Source: Gammaproteobacteria bacterium (GTDB lineage: Bacteria; Pseudomonadota; Gammaproteobacteria; Pseudomonadales; Pseudohongiellaceae). From it: a stretch of DNA of 64,000 nucleotides. Below the pieces are notes generated by a model, which did not search any database, was not told the origin of the DNA, and saw only the letters and a list, made by a program, of their open reading frames with translations. How positions within the stretch are numbered: position 1 is the first letter of the stretch; each line of letters begins with the position of its first letter. The stretch covers positions 1 to 64,000 of the forward strand of contig JAQWZF010000042.1 of NCBI GenBank assembly GCA_029253585.1, in the 5' to 3' direction. The translations under genes and the position numbers were made by a program. Positions 6,831 through 15,766 of the stretch are shown piece by piece.

Positions 6831-8558
6831 ATGGCCACAGCAAAAAGCAGTAAAGCGCCCAGCCGCTACCCCGAACTTGTCGCATCTCTGAAAGATGTAC
6901 GGCGCTACTTCATCTATTCCGGTCTGTTCAGTGCCGCGGTAAACCTGTTGATGCTGGTGCCGGTGATCTATATGTTGCAGGTTTATGACCGAGTGATGTC
7001 CAGTGGCAGCCTGCCCACCCTGGCGAGCTTGACCCTGCTGATGGTTGCCCTGCTCTGCGCCATGGGGAGCTTCGAGTGGGTGCGCTCGATGATTCTGATC
7101 AGTGCCAGTAACAAGATCGAGTCAAATCTGCGCAAACGGGTTTCGGACGCCTCCTTCCGTCGCGCACTGATGAGCGGTGGCAGGGCGGCTAGTTCACAGG
7201 CCATAAGCGATTTGGCCAGTCTGCGCCAGTTTCTAACCGGCAATGGTGTGTTCGCCTTCTTCGATGCCCCCTGGTATCCCATCTATGTGGGCATCATGTT
7301 TTTGTTTCACTTTTGGTTTGGCGTCGCCGCTATCTTCGCCGGCATCGTGATGGTTGCTCTGGCCTTGATTAACGAGGGCGCTACCAGCAAAAAATTACAG
7401 GACGCCAACAATCTCAGCGGACAGGTCATGGGCCAGCTCAACGGTACCCTGCGCAACGCCGAAGTCATCGCCGCAATGGGAATGACCGATGATATTCGTC
7501 AGCGTCAAGACCAAGGCGCTGATGGGGTGCTGCAGCTACAGACTGAGGCCAGCCGCCGCGCAGGCCTGTGGGCCAATGTATCCAAAGTGTTTCGTATGGT
7601 CATGCAGTCCCTATTGCTTGGGCTGGGCGCCTTGCTTGCGTTGCGCCAGGAGATCTCACCGGGCATGGTTATCGCCGGATCATTATTACTGGGGCGCGCC
7701 CTAGCACCAATCGATATGTTAGTGGGCACCTGGAAGGGTTTCAGTGTGGCCAGAGCACAGTATGACCGCCTCGGCCAATTACTGGAACAGATCCCCGCCG
7801 ATCGAGAGACCATGAGCTTGCCCCCGCCACTGGGGAATCTGACTGCGGAACAGGTTGTAGTGGTTCCACCCGGCGCACAGGTGCCATCAGTAAGAGGTGT
7901 CTCCCTTCAGCTAGAAGCCGGTGAGGCTCTGGGTATCGTTGGCCCAAGCGCCTCGGGCAAATCCAGCCTGGCACGGGGGCTGCTGGGCATCTGGCCCGCC
8001 TACTCTGGTAAGGTAAGACTGGACGGCGCCGACATCTTTGCCTGGGATCGCACAGAGTTGGGCCCCTATATTGGCTACCTGCCCCAGGATATCGAATTAT
8101 TCGACGGCACGATCTCCGAGAATATCTGCCGTTTCTCCGCAGAAGACCCCGAGAAAATTGTAGAAGCCGCCAGATTAGCAGGTGTTCACGATCTGATCCT
8201 TCACCTGCCTAAGGGTTATGACACCTTTATCAGTGGGGGCGGCGGCGTGCTTTCCGGCGGCCAGCGACAGCGCATTGGACTGGCACGGGCGGTCTATAAC
8301 AAACCCAAATTACTGGTTCTGGATGAGCCCAATTCCAACCTGGACGATCAGGGCGAGAAAGAATTGGTGGAAGCCCTGCTGCGGGTCAAATCTGAAGGCA
8401 GCACGATTGTAGTGATTACCCATCGCACCATGGTTTTGAAGTGTGTAGATAAGATACTGGTGATGAAAGAGGGTGCCGCTGTTGCCTTTGGGCTGAAAGA
8501 TCAAGTACTGGCCAGCCTAACCGCGCCAGCGAATTCCCCACGAAGTGCCGCAAGCTAA
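6831..8558 (+). CDS. Type I secretion ABC transporter, PrtD/RsaD family
   Basis: The 575-residue inner-membrane exporter has an N-terminal transmembrane domain (about 25-320) and a C-terminal ATPase domain. The ATPase shows Walker A GPSASGKSS, the signature LSGGQRQRIGLARA, Walker B LLVLDEPNSNLD and the H-loop ITHR. It has no N-terminal C39 peptidase or C39-like domain, so it fits the PrtD/RsaD group that exports proteases, lipases and S-layer proteins rather than HlyB. It is the first of three consecutive exporter genes, with the adaptor gene 12 bp downstream. The natural substrate is probably the protein encoded at 588-1, the only candidate in view. No strong ribosome-binding site precedes the chosen ATG. 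Confidence 0.93.
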   Translation: MATAKSSKAPSRYPELVASLKDVRRYFIYSGLFSAAVNLLMLVPVIYMLQVYDRVMSSGSLPTLASLTLLMVALLCAMGSFEWVRSMILISASNKIESNLRKRVSDASFRRALMSGGRAASSQAISDLASLRQFLTGNGVFAFFDAPWYPIYVGIMFLFHFWFGVAAIFAGIVMVALALINEGATSKKLQDANNLSGQVMGQLNGTLRNAEVIAAMGMTDDIRQRQDQGADGVLQLQTEASRRAGLWANVSKVFRMVMQSLLLGLGALLALRQEISPGMVIAGSLLLGRALAPIDMLVGTWKGFSVARAQYDRLGQLLEQIPADRETMSLPPPLGNLTAEQVVVVPPGAQVPSVRGVSLQLEAGEALGIVGPSASGKSSLARGLLGIWPAYSGKVRLDGADIFAWDRTELGPYIGYLPQDIELFDGTISENICRFSAEDPEKIVEAARLAGVHDLILHLPKGYDTFISGGGGVLSGGQRQRIGLARAVYNKPKLLVLDEPNSNLDDQGEKELVEALLRVKSEGSTIVVITHRTMVLKCVDKILVMKEGAAVAFGLKDQVLASLTAPANSPRSAAS

Positions 8559-8570
8559 CCGAGAATTACT

Positions 8571-9875
8571 GTGACAAATTCCCAAGAAAAAATTCTGGTC
8601 GATACCAATATGGAAGTGCCCAAGCGGGTCGGGCTGACAATACTGTTTTTGGTGTTCGGCGTGTTTGGTGTGTGGTCAGCCGTAGCCCCCCTCGATGGCG
8701 CCGCTCGTGCGCCGGGGACGGTCATGGTTAAATCCTACAGTCAGGTAGTACAACACCTTGAGGGCGGCATCATCAGTGAGATCATGGTGCGCGATGGCGA
8801 CCGCGTCACCGCAGGTGAGCCCCTACTGACTATCGATAACACCCAGGCCCAGGCACAGCTGGAAATAGCCAATGCGCAGTTTATAGGCCTGAAGGCCCGC
8901 GAGGCGAGGCTGATGGCGGAGAGAGACAAGCTGGACCGTGTTAGCTATCCCACCGACCTAGACTCAGGCATCAACGGTGTGCGTCAGGAAATTGAGGCGC
9001 AGGATGAAATCTTTCGCTCGCAGAAAGCTGCCCTTGAAGGCAGTGTGGATGTGCTAGAACAACGCATCGAACAACTACAGAGCAAGCTGATTGGCCTGGC
9101 CGCTCTAAAGGCCAGCAAGGAAGAGCTAGCGGCGTCATTTAGCGAGGAGCTTGCTGATGTCGAGGCGTTATTGAGTCAGGGATTTTCGGACAAGCAGAAG
9201 CTGAGAGAGCTGGAAAGAGCCGCTGCCACGTTGGAAGGGGAGGCTGCGGAACTCAGTGCCAACATCTCTTCCACCGAAGTTCAGATCGGCGAGACCCGAT
9301 TACAGATTATTCAAACTGAACATGAGTTCCATAACGACGTAGTCAATCAGCTGGGTGAAACTCAGACCGGGCTAAACGACAGTAATGAACGAGTCAATGC
9401 CTTGGGGGACATCGTCAGACGTACGGTGGTTCGCGCGCCGGTAGCAGGCATTGTGACCGGCATGCAGTTCCACTCTGTCAACGGCGTCATCGGCCCGGGC
9501 ACCCCTATTGCGAGCATCGTTCCCCAGAACGAAGAGTTGATTGTCGAGGCTCAGGTTTCACCCAACGATATCGATAGAGTGGCTCTGGGGATGGAGGCGA
9601 CTATTCGATTCTCGGCCTTCGGCAGCTCCGTGCCTACCATTACCGGCAAGCTCATCAACCTGTCTGCCGACCGCTTGGTAGATGAGCAGACGGGTATGCC
9701 TTACTACCAATCTCAGATAGAGGTTACCGAAGAAGGCAGGGCGGACCTGGGTAATCTTGTGTTATTGCCGGGGATGCCCGCCGAGGTCTTTATTACCACA
9801 GGTTCAAGAACGTTTCTGCAGTATCTGTTCAAGCCGTTTACCAACGCGCTGGCCCGCACCTTCATAGAAGATTAG
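8571..9875 (+). CDS. Type I secretion periplasmic adaptor, HlyD/PrtE family
   Basis: The 434-residue membrane-fusion protein has one N-terminal membrane helix (about 21-42). A lipoyl half-motif follows (HLEGGIISEI), then long coiled-coil helices (about 100-290) and the second lipoyl half and beta-barrel part (VVRAPVAGIVTG at about 285-300). It bridges the ABC exporter and the TolC-type channel across the periplasm. Length and layout match PrtE/RsaE/HlyD proteins. The start is GTG at 8571, 12 bp after the ABC gene; the channel gene begins 4 bp after its stop. The three genes are one operon. Confidence 0.93.
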   Translation: MTNSQEKILVDTNMEVPKRVGLTILFLVFGVFGVWSAVAPLDGAARAPGTVMVKSYSQVVQHLEGGIISEIMVRDGDRVTAGEPLLTIDNTQAQAQLEIANAQFIGLKAREARLMAERDKLDRVSYPTDLDSGINGVRQEIEAQDEIFRSQKAALEGSVDVLEQRIEQLQSKLIGLAALKASKEELAASFSEELADVEALLSQGFSDKQKLRELERAAATLEGEAAELSANISSTEVQIGETRLQIIQTEHEFHNDVVNQLGETQTGLNDSNERVNALGDIVRRTVVRAPVAGIVTGMQFHSVNGVIGPGTPIASIVPQNEELIVEAQVSPNDIDRVALGMEATIRFSAFGSSVPTITGKLINLSADRLVDEQTGMPYYQSQIEVTEEGRADLGNLVLLPGMPAEVFITTGSRTFLQYLFKPFTNALARTFIED

Positions 9876-9879
9876 CCCA

Positions 9880-11247
9880 GTGCCAAACAACTCAAGCTTA
9901 ACTTCACGTTTTCTAAACTGTGCCATTTTCTGTCTGGCATTGGGCTATACCCTGCCGGTGCTGGCTGCAAAGGCAACAGAGGCTGGCAGGGAAGAAACCG
10001 GCTCAACACTGGAAGACTTCTTCACCGCCGCCATCGAGTTCAGCCCACAGCTTAGAATTGCCGAGGAAGGTTTGAATATTGGCTCAGCGCGCAGACGCGC
10101 GGCTAACGGCCGACTGCTACCGCAGCTTTCAGCCCAGGCCAGCATGTCCGACAACCGTCAGGAGACATCTTTGCAAAACCAGTCTTTCGACGGCAATCGC
10201 TACTCCATGCAATTAAGCCAGGTACTGTTCAGCTGGCAGGCCTATTCGGCGCGCAGCGCAGCCTATCTGGTAGAAGATCAGTTAGAGGCAGAATACTACA
10301 ATGAACTAGGCAGCCTGCTGACAGAGGTAGCCGGGAAGTATTTCGATGTATTGCAGGCGGACGATGCCCTCAGCTCCATCGCCTCTGAGCTCGATGCGGT
10401 GAGCAATCAGTTGGATCAGATTCAAAATCTCTACGAGCGGCAGATGACCCAGATCACCGACTTGTATCAGGCACAGGCCAGCCTCGCGGCGGTAGAGGGG
10501 CAGCAGCTACAGTTGCAGAGTGAGCTGGCGCTGGCGCAGGAGGCACTCTACTCGGTCAGCGGACTCAGCAGCGATGGGCTATACCGTTTAAAGAGTGAGC
10601 TGACGATCCCTCCTTTGGAAAACAGTATTACCTACTGGGTTAACCAGGCCGAGAAAAACAATCACCTGATTAGAGCGCGGGAATTTGCCGTTCGCGCCGC
10701 TGACAAACGTGTCGATGAACGCCGCGGTGCCTATATGCCTCAGGTTAGCCTGATTGCACAGCGGCAGAACTCAAACCTTGGTTTTCAGAATACGCTTATT
10801 AACGATACCGATACCACCTATCTGGGCCTGGATGTCACCATTCCCCTTTATGCCGGTGGCAGCAACAAGGCCGCCGTGAGCGAGGCAGCCAGCCAATACC
10901 GAATCGCTGAGAGTGAACTACGACAGGCTCAATTAGAGGCTAGCGCTCAGGTGCGCGCAGCTTATTTGCAGGTACAGTCAGCGCAAACACTTATTGCCGC
11001 CGCCGAGAAATTGGTGGAATCGGCTACCTTGTCATCGACTGCGATGCAGCGAGGGTTCGAGCTAGGCGCCGTTACCAGTGTGGACGTGCTTAACGCCCTG
11101 CGCGACCAGTTCAGAGCCGAACGCGACCTGCAGAGCACACGCTACAATCACGTTAAATATCTGCTTCTGCTAAAGAGAGAAACCGGTCTGCTTAGCGCCG
11201 AGGACATGTTAGAAGTAGGTAGCTGGCTAGAAGCACCAGGTCGGTAA
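9880..11247 (+). CDS. TolC-family outer-membrane channel of the type I system
   Basis: The 455-residue protein has a signal peptide (about 1-29, ending VLAAKA). Two structurally repeated outer-membrane-factor halves follow, at about 45-225 and 250-435, with long amphipathic helices. Typical TolC-family stretches are visible, such as DVTIPLYAGG before the second strand region and an N-terminal LPQLSAQAS. The start is GTG at 9880, only 4 bp after the adaptor stop, so it is co-translated with the adaptor. A dedicated TolC paralogue in the operon mirrors PrtF/RsaF systems and suggests a specialised exporter. Confidence 0.92.
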   Translation: MPNNSSLTSRFLNCAIFCLALGYTLPVLAAKATEAGREETGSTLEDFFTAAIEFSPQLRIAEEGLNIGSARRRAANGRLLPQLSAQASMSDNRQETSLQNQSFDGNRYSMQLSQVLFSWQAYSARSAAYLVEDQLEAEYYNELGSLLTEVAGKYFDVLQADDALSSIASELDAVSNQLDQIQNLYERQMTQITDLYQAQASLAAVEGQQLQLQSELALAQEALYSVSGLSSDGLYRLKSELTIPPLENSITYWVNQAEKNNHLIRAREFAVRAADKRVDERRGAYMPQVSLIAQRQNSNLGFQNTLINDTDTTYLGLDVTIPLYAGGSNKAAVSEAASQYRIAESELRQAQLEASAQVRAAYLQVQSAQTLIAAAEKLVESATLSSTAMQRGFELGAVTSVDVLNALRDQFRAERDLQSTRYNHVKYLLLLKRETGLLSAEDMLEVGSWLEAPGR

Positions 11248-11253
11248 GTCGCC

Positions 11254-11781
11254 ATGTTTGAACTTTGTCGACTGACCTCTCAATACATCGAAAGCGAAGA
11301 CCGCTTCCGCCTAACCGGTGAAGACGAGGCAGGGAATACAATTAGTCTATGGCTTACGCAAAGGCTGGCGCAGCGCCTGATCAGTTTTTTGCTTGCCGCT
11401 ATCTCCGGCTCTTCGATTGTCACCACTCAAAACCCCACACAAGACGATAGCGCCGGCGACCTGCTACAGGAGTTTGCGCAACAGGCCGCGACAGCCGAGC
11501 TGCCTCAGCAGGCGGCGGTGGACAGCACCCTTAGCAGTCAAAGCTGGCTTGTAGAAGAGGTCGACATCAATCAGGGCGCGAAAGGCGTCGTTGGGCTTAT
11601 ATTCAAGAAAGAGGGTGTCGAGAACGCGGCAATAGGTTTTGAAACGCAACAGCTTCGACAATGGTTGAGCATCGTGCGAGGTCAATGGCTGCAAGCCCAG
11701 TGGCCTGTCGATATTTGGCCTAACTGGATGGCCGCGCAAGATGAGCCAGGGGTTTCAGCCTCGAAGAATCCAGTTCATTAG
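11254..11781 (+). CDS. Unrecognised 175-residue protein coupled to the type I secretion operon
   Basis: I do not recognise this protein. It starts 6 bp after the TolC-type gene and is plainly in the same operon. It has no signal peptide or membrane helix, so it is probably cytoplasmic. The first half begins MFELCRLTSQYIES and contains GNTISLWLTQRLAQRLI. A Gln/Ala/Asp-rich middle (about 65-95) looks flexible. The second half (about 96-155) is a mix of strands and helices and includes WLVEEVDINQGAKG and two WL/W-rich stretches. It could be a chaperone or accessory factor for the secreted protein, which is inferred from operon position alone. Its last 4 bp overlap the convergent deacetylase gene. 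Confidence 0.7.
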   Translation: MFELCRLTSQYIESEDRFRLTGEDEAGNTISLWLTQRLAQRLISFLLAAISGSSIVTTQNPTQDDSAGDLLQEFAQQAATAELPQQAAVDSTLSSQSWLVEEVDINQGAKGVVGLIFKKEGVENAAIGFETQQLRQWLSIVRGQWLQAQWPVDIWPNWMAAQDEPGVSASKNPVH

Positions 11782-12593
11782 AAATACAGATCCACTATCT
11801 CGTGGGTCACTTCCTTTAACGAGCGCTGCAGTTGCTGTGTTGAGAATTGGTAAAAACCTTCGGCGTGGCTTACCTTGGGTCCCAATGTAAAGGTCCTTCC
11901 TTTGTCGAGGGAAACTACCAAGTCCTCATAATTATTCTCGCTATTCTGGCTGCCGTAGATCGCCATCAGCGCTTCCTTATCTTGTCTCTGCCCGCTTATA
12001 TCTATAAACAGATTTACCGGATTCTGTACGCCGATTTCATAACTGTAGGCAGCGGGGCATTGGCTTGGGTCAATACTCTGTAGTGCCAACCAGACAAGCT
12101 GCGCCGTCATCCTATGGTCGGGATGTAACTCCAGTGGGCCGGGCAGGAAGACACTGGCGGGGGCACTGTCTTCGATGACTTTAGCAATTCGGCTGACTAA
12201 TTCCGGCCGCAGACTCAGCCCTCGGTCTGGCTCTTCCCAAAGCTGCAGAGAAGAGGCGTTGAGCATGGCTGCCGCTTGCTGTATCTCCCCGCGCCGAACG
12301 TTCACCAAGTCATCGCTATCGCCACCCAGCGCGCCATCGGTCAGTACCACTAGATGTATGTCTACCTTCTCATCGCGAGCCTTGAGCAGGCTGCCGCCCA
12401 TGCCATAGGTTTCGTCATCAGCGTGGGGAGCGAAAACAAGCCAAGGGCCTCTCGGCAAGGCGGAGGCCTCGAAAGGGGTAAGCAGATGTTCCGGGTTTAG
12501 CATACTGTATCCACCGCCTGAGTTAATTACAGGCATTTTACTCTGACACCCTAGCAATTGTAGAGTAGAATTGCTGACCTTGTTTTTTAGCAT
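11778..12593 (-). CDS. PIG-L-family (LmbE-like) zinc-dependent N-acetyl deacetylase
   Basis: The core shows the metal-binding motif APHADDETYGMGG (canonical PHxDDE), the loop VLTDGALGGD and the second metal site ELHPDHR. These are diagnostic for the PIG-L/LmbE fold, whose members remove N-acetyl groups from sugar conjugates. The long open frame has three possible ATG starts: 12593, 12536 and 12503. The last, beginning MLNPEHLLTPFEAS, is closest to family length, so the true start may be 12503. It converges on and overlaps the 175-residue gene by 4 bp, and is divergent from wzm. I infer a role in modifying the polysaccharide exported by Wzm/Wzt, such as deacetylating an amino sugar. The substrate is unknown. 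Confidence 0.85.
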   Translation of the reverse strand: MLKNKVSNSTLQLLGCQSKMPVINSGGGYSMLNPEHLLTPFEASALPRGPWLVFAPHADDETYGMGGSLLKARDEKVDIHLVVLTDGALGGDSDDLVNVRRGEIQQAAAMLNASSLQLWEEPDRGLSLRPELVSRIAKVIEDSAPASVFLPGPLELHPDHRMTAQLVWLALQSIDPSQCPAAYSYEIGVQNPVNLFIDISGQRQDKEALMAIYGSQNSENNYEDLVVSLDKGRTFTLGPKVSHAEGFYQFSTQQLQRSLKEVTHEIVDLYF

Positions 12594-12602
12594 GGGCTGA
12601 AC

Positions 12603-13409
12603 ATGTTTTTCATACTAATTCGTGAATGGATACTGGCGCCCTTTGCCAACCACAGTCTTTTTCACAATTTCATTAGGCAAGATTTCTTTGTCCAGTTTAG
12701 CGGTTCCATGGGCGGCTTTCTCTGGCTATTCATAACACCGCTAGTTCATATCATCATCTATTCCTTCGTATTTAGTTATATCTTTCAGGTTAGATCCGTT
12801 GAAGGCTTCGGCGAGACTGCCTTCGTTGTTTTCATGATGGTGGGCTATCTACCCTGGTTTGCCTTTGCCGAATCCATCAGCAGGTCTACCGGCTTGCTGC
12901 TGGAAAAAGCACCCCTCATTACGAAAGTAAAATTTCCGGTGCAGATAATACCGGTGGTTGGTACGGTTATTCCCTATCTGACCCATGCCATTGGTTGCAG
13001 TATTCTGCTGTTGTATCTAGCGACGCAGGGGTATCTAAACTGGATGTGGTTCTATCTGCCGTTTATCTTCTTCTTTCAATTTTTATTCGCTCTCGGTCTG
13101 GTTTCTATACTCTCTGCACTCAGTGTGTTTCTGCGCGACTTACAGCAGCTGGTGGCGCTAGGCGTGACCATCTGGTTTTTCCTGACACCAATTATCTATC
13201 CGATCACAATGATACAGAGCGAAGAAATACGAAATATCTTCCTACTGAACCCCATGCACAGTTTCGTCGCTCTCTACCGAGAGATCGTATTGCAGGGCAA
13301 GATTACCTTTATCCACCTTCAGATAATTATTCCAGTTTCACTGCTGACTTATTTTTTGGGTGGCTGGCTATTCATGAAGATCAAACAGGCGTTCGGCGAT
13401 GTCTTGTAA
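12603..13409 (+). CDS. wzm: Polysaccharide ABC exporter permease Wzm (ABC-2 type)
   Basis: The 268-residue integral membrane protein has about six helices (for example about 37-58, 73-90, 117-140, 150-175, 183-200 and 235-255). It has the family features FSGSMGGFLWLFITPLVH near the N-terminus and the FLTPIIYP stretch near helix 5. These match the Wzm/KpsM/TagG permeases that move undecaprenyl-linked O-antigen or capsule across the inner membrane. The ATPase partner lies 27 bp downstream. Position beside the type I system recalls Caulobacter, where O-polysaccharide anchors the S-layer. Confidence 0.9.
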   Translation: MFFILIREWILAPFANHSLFHNFIRQDFFVQFSGSMGGFLWLFITPLVHIIIYSFVFSYIFQVRSVEGFGETAFVVFMMVGYLPWFAFAESISRSTGLLLEKAPLITKVKFPVQIIPVVGTVIPYLTHAIGCSILLLYLATQGYLNWMWFYLPFIFFFQFLFALGLVSILSALSVFLRDLQQLVALGVTIWFFLTPIIYPITMIQSEEIRNIFLLNPMHSFVALYREIVLQGKITFIHLQIIIPVSLLTYFLGGWLFMKIKQAFGDVL

Positions 13410-13436
13410 GTGTATTTTGGATAGGAGGAGCTAACT

Positions 13437-14669
13437 ATGCCTCGCGTATCCGTGCAGAATCTGAATAAAGACTTCAAGATCTATGAGCGACCTCAGGATA
13501 GGTTGTACGAGATCATTCAGCGCAAGCAACGCCACCAGCTATACCATGTACTAAGTGATATATCGTTTGCAGTCCCGGATGGAAAAAGCCTGGGCATCAT
13601 CGGCGATAACGGCGCCGGCAAGTCGACCCTGCTGAAACTCCTAGTCGGCACCCTGCAGCCTACCAGTGGCGAGATAGAAATCAACGGACAGGTCGCTGCG
13701 CTGCTAGAGTTGGGGGCAGGTTTTCACCCGGAGTTTACCGGTCGCAAGAACATCTATCTCAACGCGGCATTACTCGGCGTGCCCGATGACAATATCGCGG
13801 AGCTGGAGAAAGATATTATAGCGTTCTCTGAGCTCGACTATTTCATCGATCGACCGATTAAGACCTATTCATCCGGCATGTATGTAAGGCTCGCTTTTTC
13901 CATAGCCACCATGGTGCGACCCGATATTCTGGTTATCGACGAAGCCTTGTCTGTAGGCGACATGGCATTTCAGAAGAAGTGTGTGCAGCGCATGAACGAG
14001 TTTCGCGAGCAACAGAAGACGATGGTGTTCTGTAGTCACTCTATGTTTCATGTGCAAGAGCTGTGCGATACGGCGATCTGGTTAAACCAGGGAAAGATTC
14101 AAGAGATTGGCGACAGCGACAAGGTCGTAGGACACTACGAGGACTTCTGTAACAACAAGAAGACCTACAACAGCATCCGCGAAGACATACCTGCCGAGCT
14201 GCGCGCCTCGCAAGAGGCGCAAGAGGCTCAGACCAGCGAGGATATTCAGGACTGTAAAATTAACACCATCGCGGTTAAGTCCCTCGATGGCAGCGATATC
14301 ACCACGATCAAGCCCCTAAGTGATGTCTTGCTGGAAATGGAAGTCGAGGTGCTGGTAGACAATATGCAGGGGCACTTCGGTTTTGCCTTCATGAAATCTG
14401 CCGAGGAGCCAATCGCCTCCTTCCTCACAACCAACTACGATGAGGTCGAACTTGGGTCGTTCGCCAAGGGCGACATCGTTAAGGTCTCTCTGGTGGTTGA
14501 GAGGGTCGCCATGCGAGTAGGGGAGTTCTATGTGCTGGGTGGCCTCGCCGACAAGAGCGGCCTGCTTTGGTATGAGACAAAATTTAGCCAGCTTCTGGCG
14601 ATGGAGGCCAGCAAGGGCGTAGGGGCCATGATAATGAAATGCAATTGGCAGCTCGCTAAACAAGACTAG
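13437..14669 (+). CDS. wzt: Polysaccharide ABC exporter ATPase Wzt with C-terminal carbohydrate-binding domain
   Basis: The ATG has an excellent AGGAGG upstream. The 410-residue protein has an ATPase domain (about 1-240) with Walker A GDNGAGKSTLLKL, the signature YSSGMYVRLAFSIAT and Walker B ILVIDEALSVGD. A separate C-terminal domain (about 255-405) is of the Wzt-C type, which in E. coli O8/O9a recognises the capped end of the O-polysaccharide. The extended C-terminus suggests export of a chain-terminated polymer rather than simple capsule. It pairs with wzm. Its last 4 bp overlap the convergent gspK gene. No glycosyltransferases are present in the window. Confidence 0.92.
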   Translation: MPRVSVQNLNKDFKIYERPQDRLYEIIQRKQRHQLYHVLSDISFAVPDGKSLGIIGDNGAGKSTLLKLLVGTLQPTSGEIEINGQVAALLELGAGFHPEFTGRKNIYLNAALLGVPDDNIAELEKDIIAFSELDYFIDRPIKTYSSGMYVRLAFSIATMVRPDILVIDEALSVGDMAFQKKCVQRMNEFREQQKTMVFCSHSMFHVQELCDTAIWLNQGKIQEIGDSDKVVGHYEDFCNNKKTYNSIREDIPAELRASQEAQEAQTSEDIQDCKINTIAVKSLDGSDITTIKPLSDVLLEMEVEVLVDNMQGHFGFAFMKSAEEPIASFLTTNYDEVELGSFAKGDIVKVSLVVERVAMRVGEFYVLGGLADKSGLLWYETKFSQLLAMEASKGVGAMIMKCNWQLAKQD

Positions 14670-15766
14670 AACTCGATGCCATATTCCTCTATCCGCGCCG
14701 GGGACGTATCCGGTAACACTCCATAAGGGTCGACCTTATAGACTCTGGGGAGAACATTGCCACTACGCACTTCTACTATCTCCATATACGCCTGCCGAAC
14801 CCTATCCGGCGGCTCGCTATTGCCCTCGTCATTTCCGCGCAGCTCTCTCTGAGCTGTGCCTGCTTGATTGCTAGAGGCTTGTCTTGGATAAACGAATATT
14901 GAATAGATGTTTGAGGTGTTCGTGCCTACCCACTGGGTAAGCTCCTGTAGATTCTCAAACGGAATAAACTCTGCAAGCTCGGCCTGATTGTTTATGTCTT
15001 CTAACTGACGATAGGCGATAACGGTTTCGATCAATTCTTCGTCCAGACCCGGCAATAGTCGCATCGCTTCTCGCGTCGCTACGTTGAGGTTTACGGTGCG
15101 TGTGTTGCCAAAGATGGTGAAGGCGGCATCGAGGTTTATTCCCTCGAATAACTCGGCAAAACCACGAACATGGAGAATTTCCTCCACGGTATCCAGCTCA
15201 GGATTATTGCGCGGACTATAGCCTTGCTCTAATTCCAGGTAGTGGTCCTTCTCGGCGCCGTTCAGCCCCTCCAGGTCGTTAAGGTCTGTCCAATCCGTCC
15301 AGGCGGCGAGCAGGTCTTGCACCGCCTCCGGCTCAGCCTCTTCACCGCCCAGTAACTTCTCGATAAGCAGCTGCATATTGCGCCGCGGAATTCTATTCAG
15401 ATTGATCTTCCCAGCATGATCAAAGATACGCACAATCGTATCCTCATTCTTGGGATAGTTCAGCTCCAGGTCCTCACCGTCGAATCGATAGGCAGGTAAC
15501 AGCAGTTCGCCTTCTTCTGACTCTTCTCTCTCTTCACCTACAGGCAAGGGCATTCGCTCCAGCATCAGCTCCATCTCGGCAAAATTGACCGCCGCCATGA
15601 GTTGCCCCCAATCCAGGCTCGCGTCTCGGTTATGGGCGGCTGTCTGTGCAGACAATCTGACCTTGCCCGCCATCGCCGTAACCAGGACGGTCAACAACAC
15701 CGCCGTCCATAAAACAATAATAATGACCGAGCCCTGCTGTTTGCATCTGTCCATCATGACTTTCAC
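14666..15766 (-). CDS. gspK: Type II secretion minor pseudopilin GspK
   Basis: The 366-residue protein has a prepilin-like N-terminus QQGSVIIIVLW followed by a hydrophobic helix. The Glu5 of other pseudopilins is absent, as is typical of GspK. The large globular domain contains DLNDLEGLNGAEKDHYLELE and two helix-hairpin-helix-like parts (LNVATREAMRLLPGLDEELI). GspK caps the pseudopilus tip with GspI and GspJ. The start is GTG at 15766 overlapping the gspJ stop (GTGA); ATG codons at 15757 and 15754 are alternatives. It is the last gene of the ten-gene gsp operon and converges on wzt. Confidence 0.92.
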   Translation of the reverse strand: MKVMMDRCKQQGSVIIIVLWTAVLLTVLVTAMAGKVRLSAQTAAHNRDASLDWGQLMAAVNFAEMELMLERMPLPVGEEREESEEGELLLPAYRFDGEDLELNYPKNEDTIVRIFDHAGKINLNRIPRRNMQLLIEKLLGGEEAEPEAVQDLLAAWTDWTDLNDLEGLNGAEKDHYLELEQGYSPRNNPELDTVEEILHVRGFAELFEGINLDAAFTIFGNTRTVNLNVATREAMRLLPGLDEELIETVIAYRQLEDINNQAELAEFIPFENLQELTQWVGTNTSNIYSIFVYPRQASSNQAGTAQRELRGNDEGNSEPPDRVRQAYMEIVEVRSGNVLPRVYKVDPYGVLPDTSPARIEEYGIEF

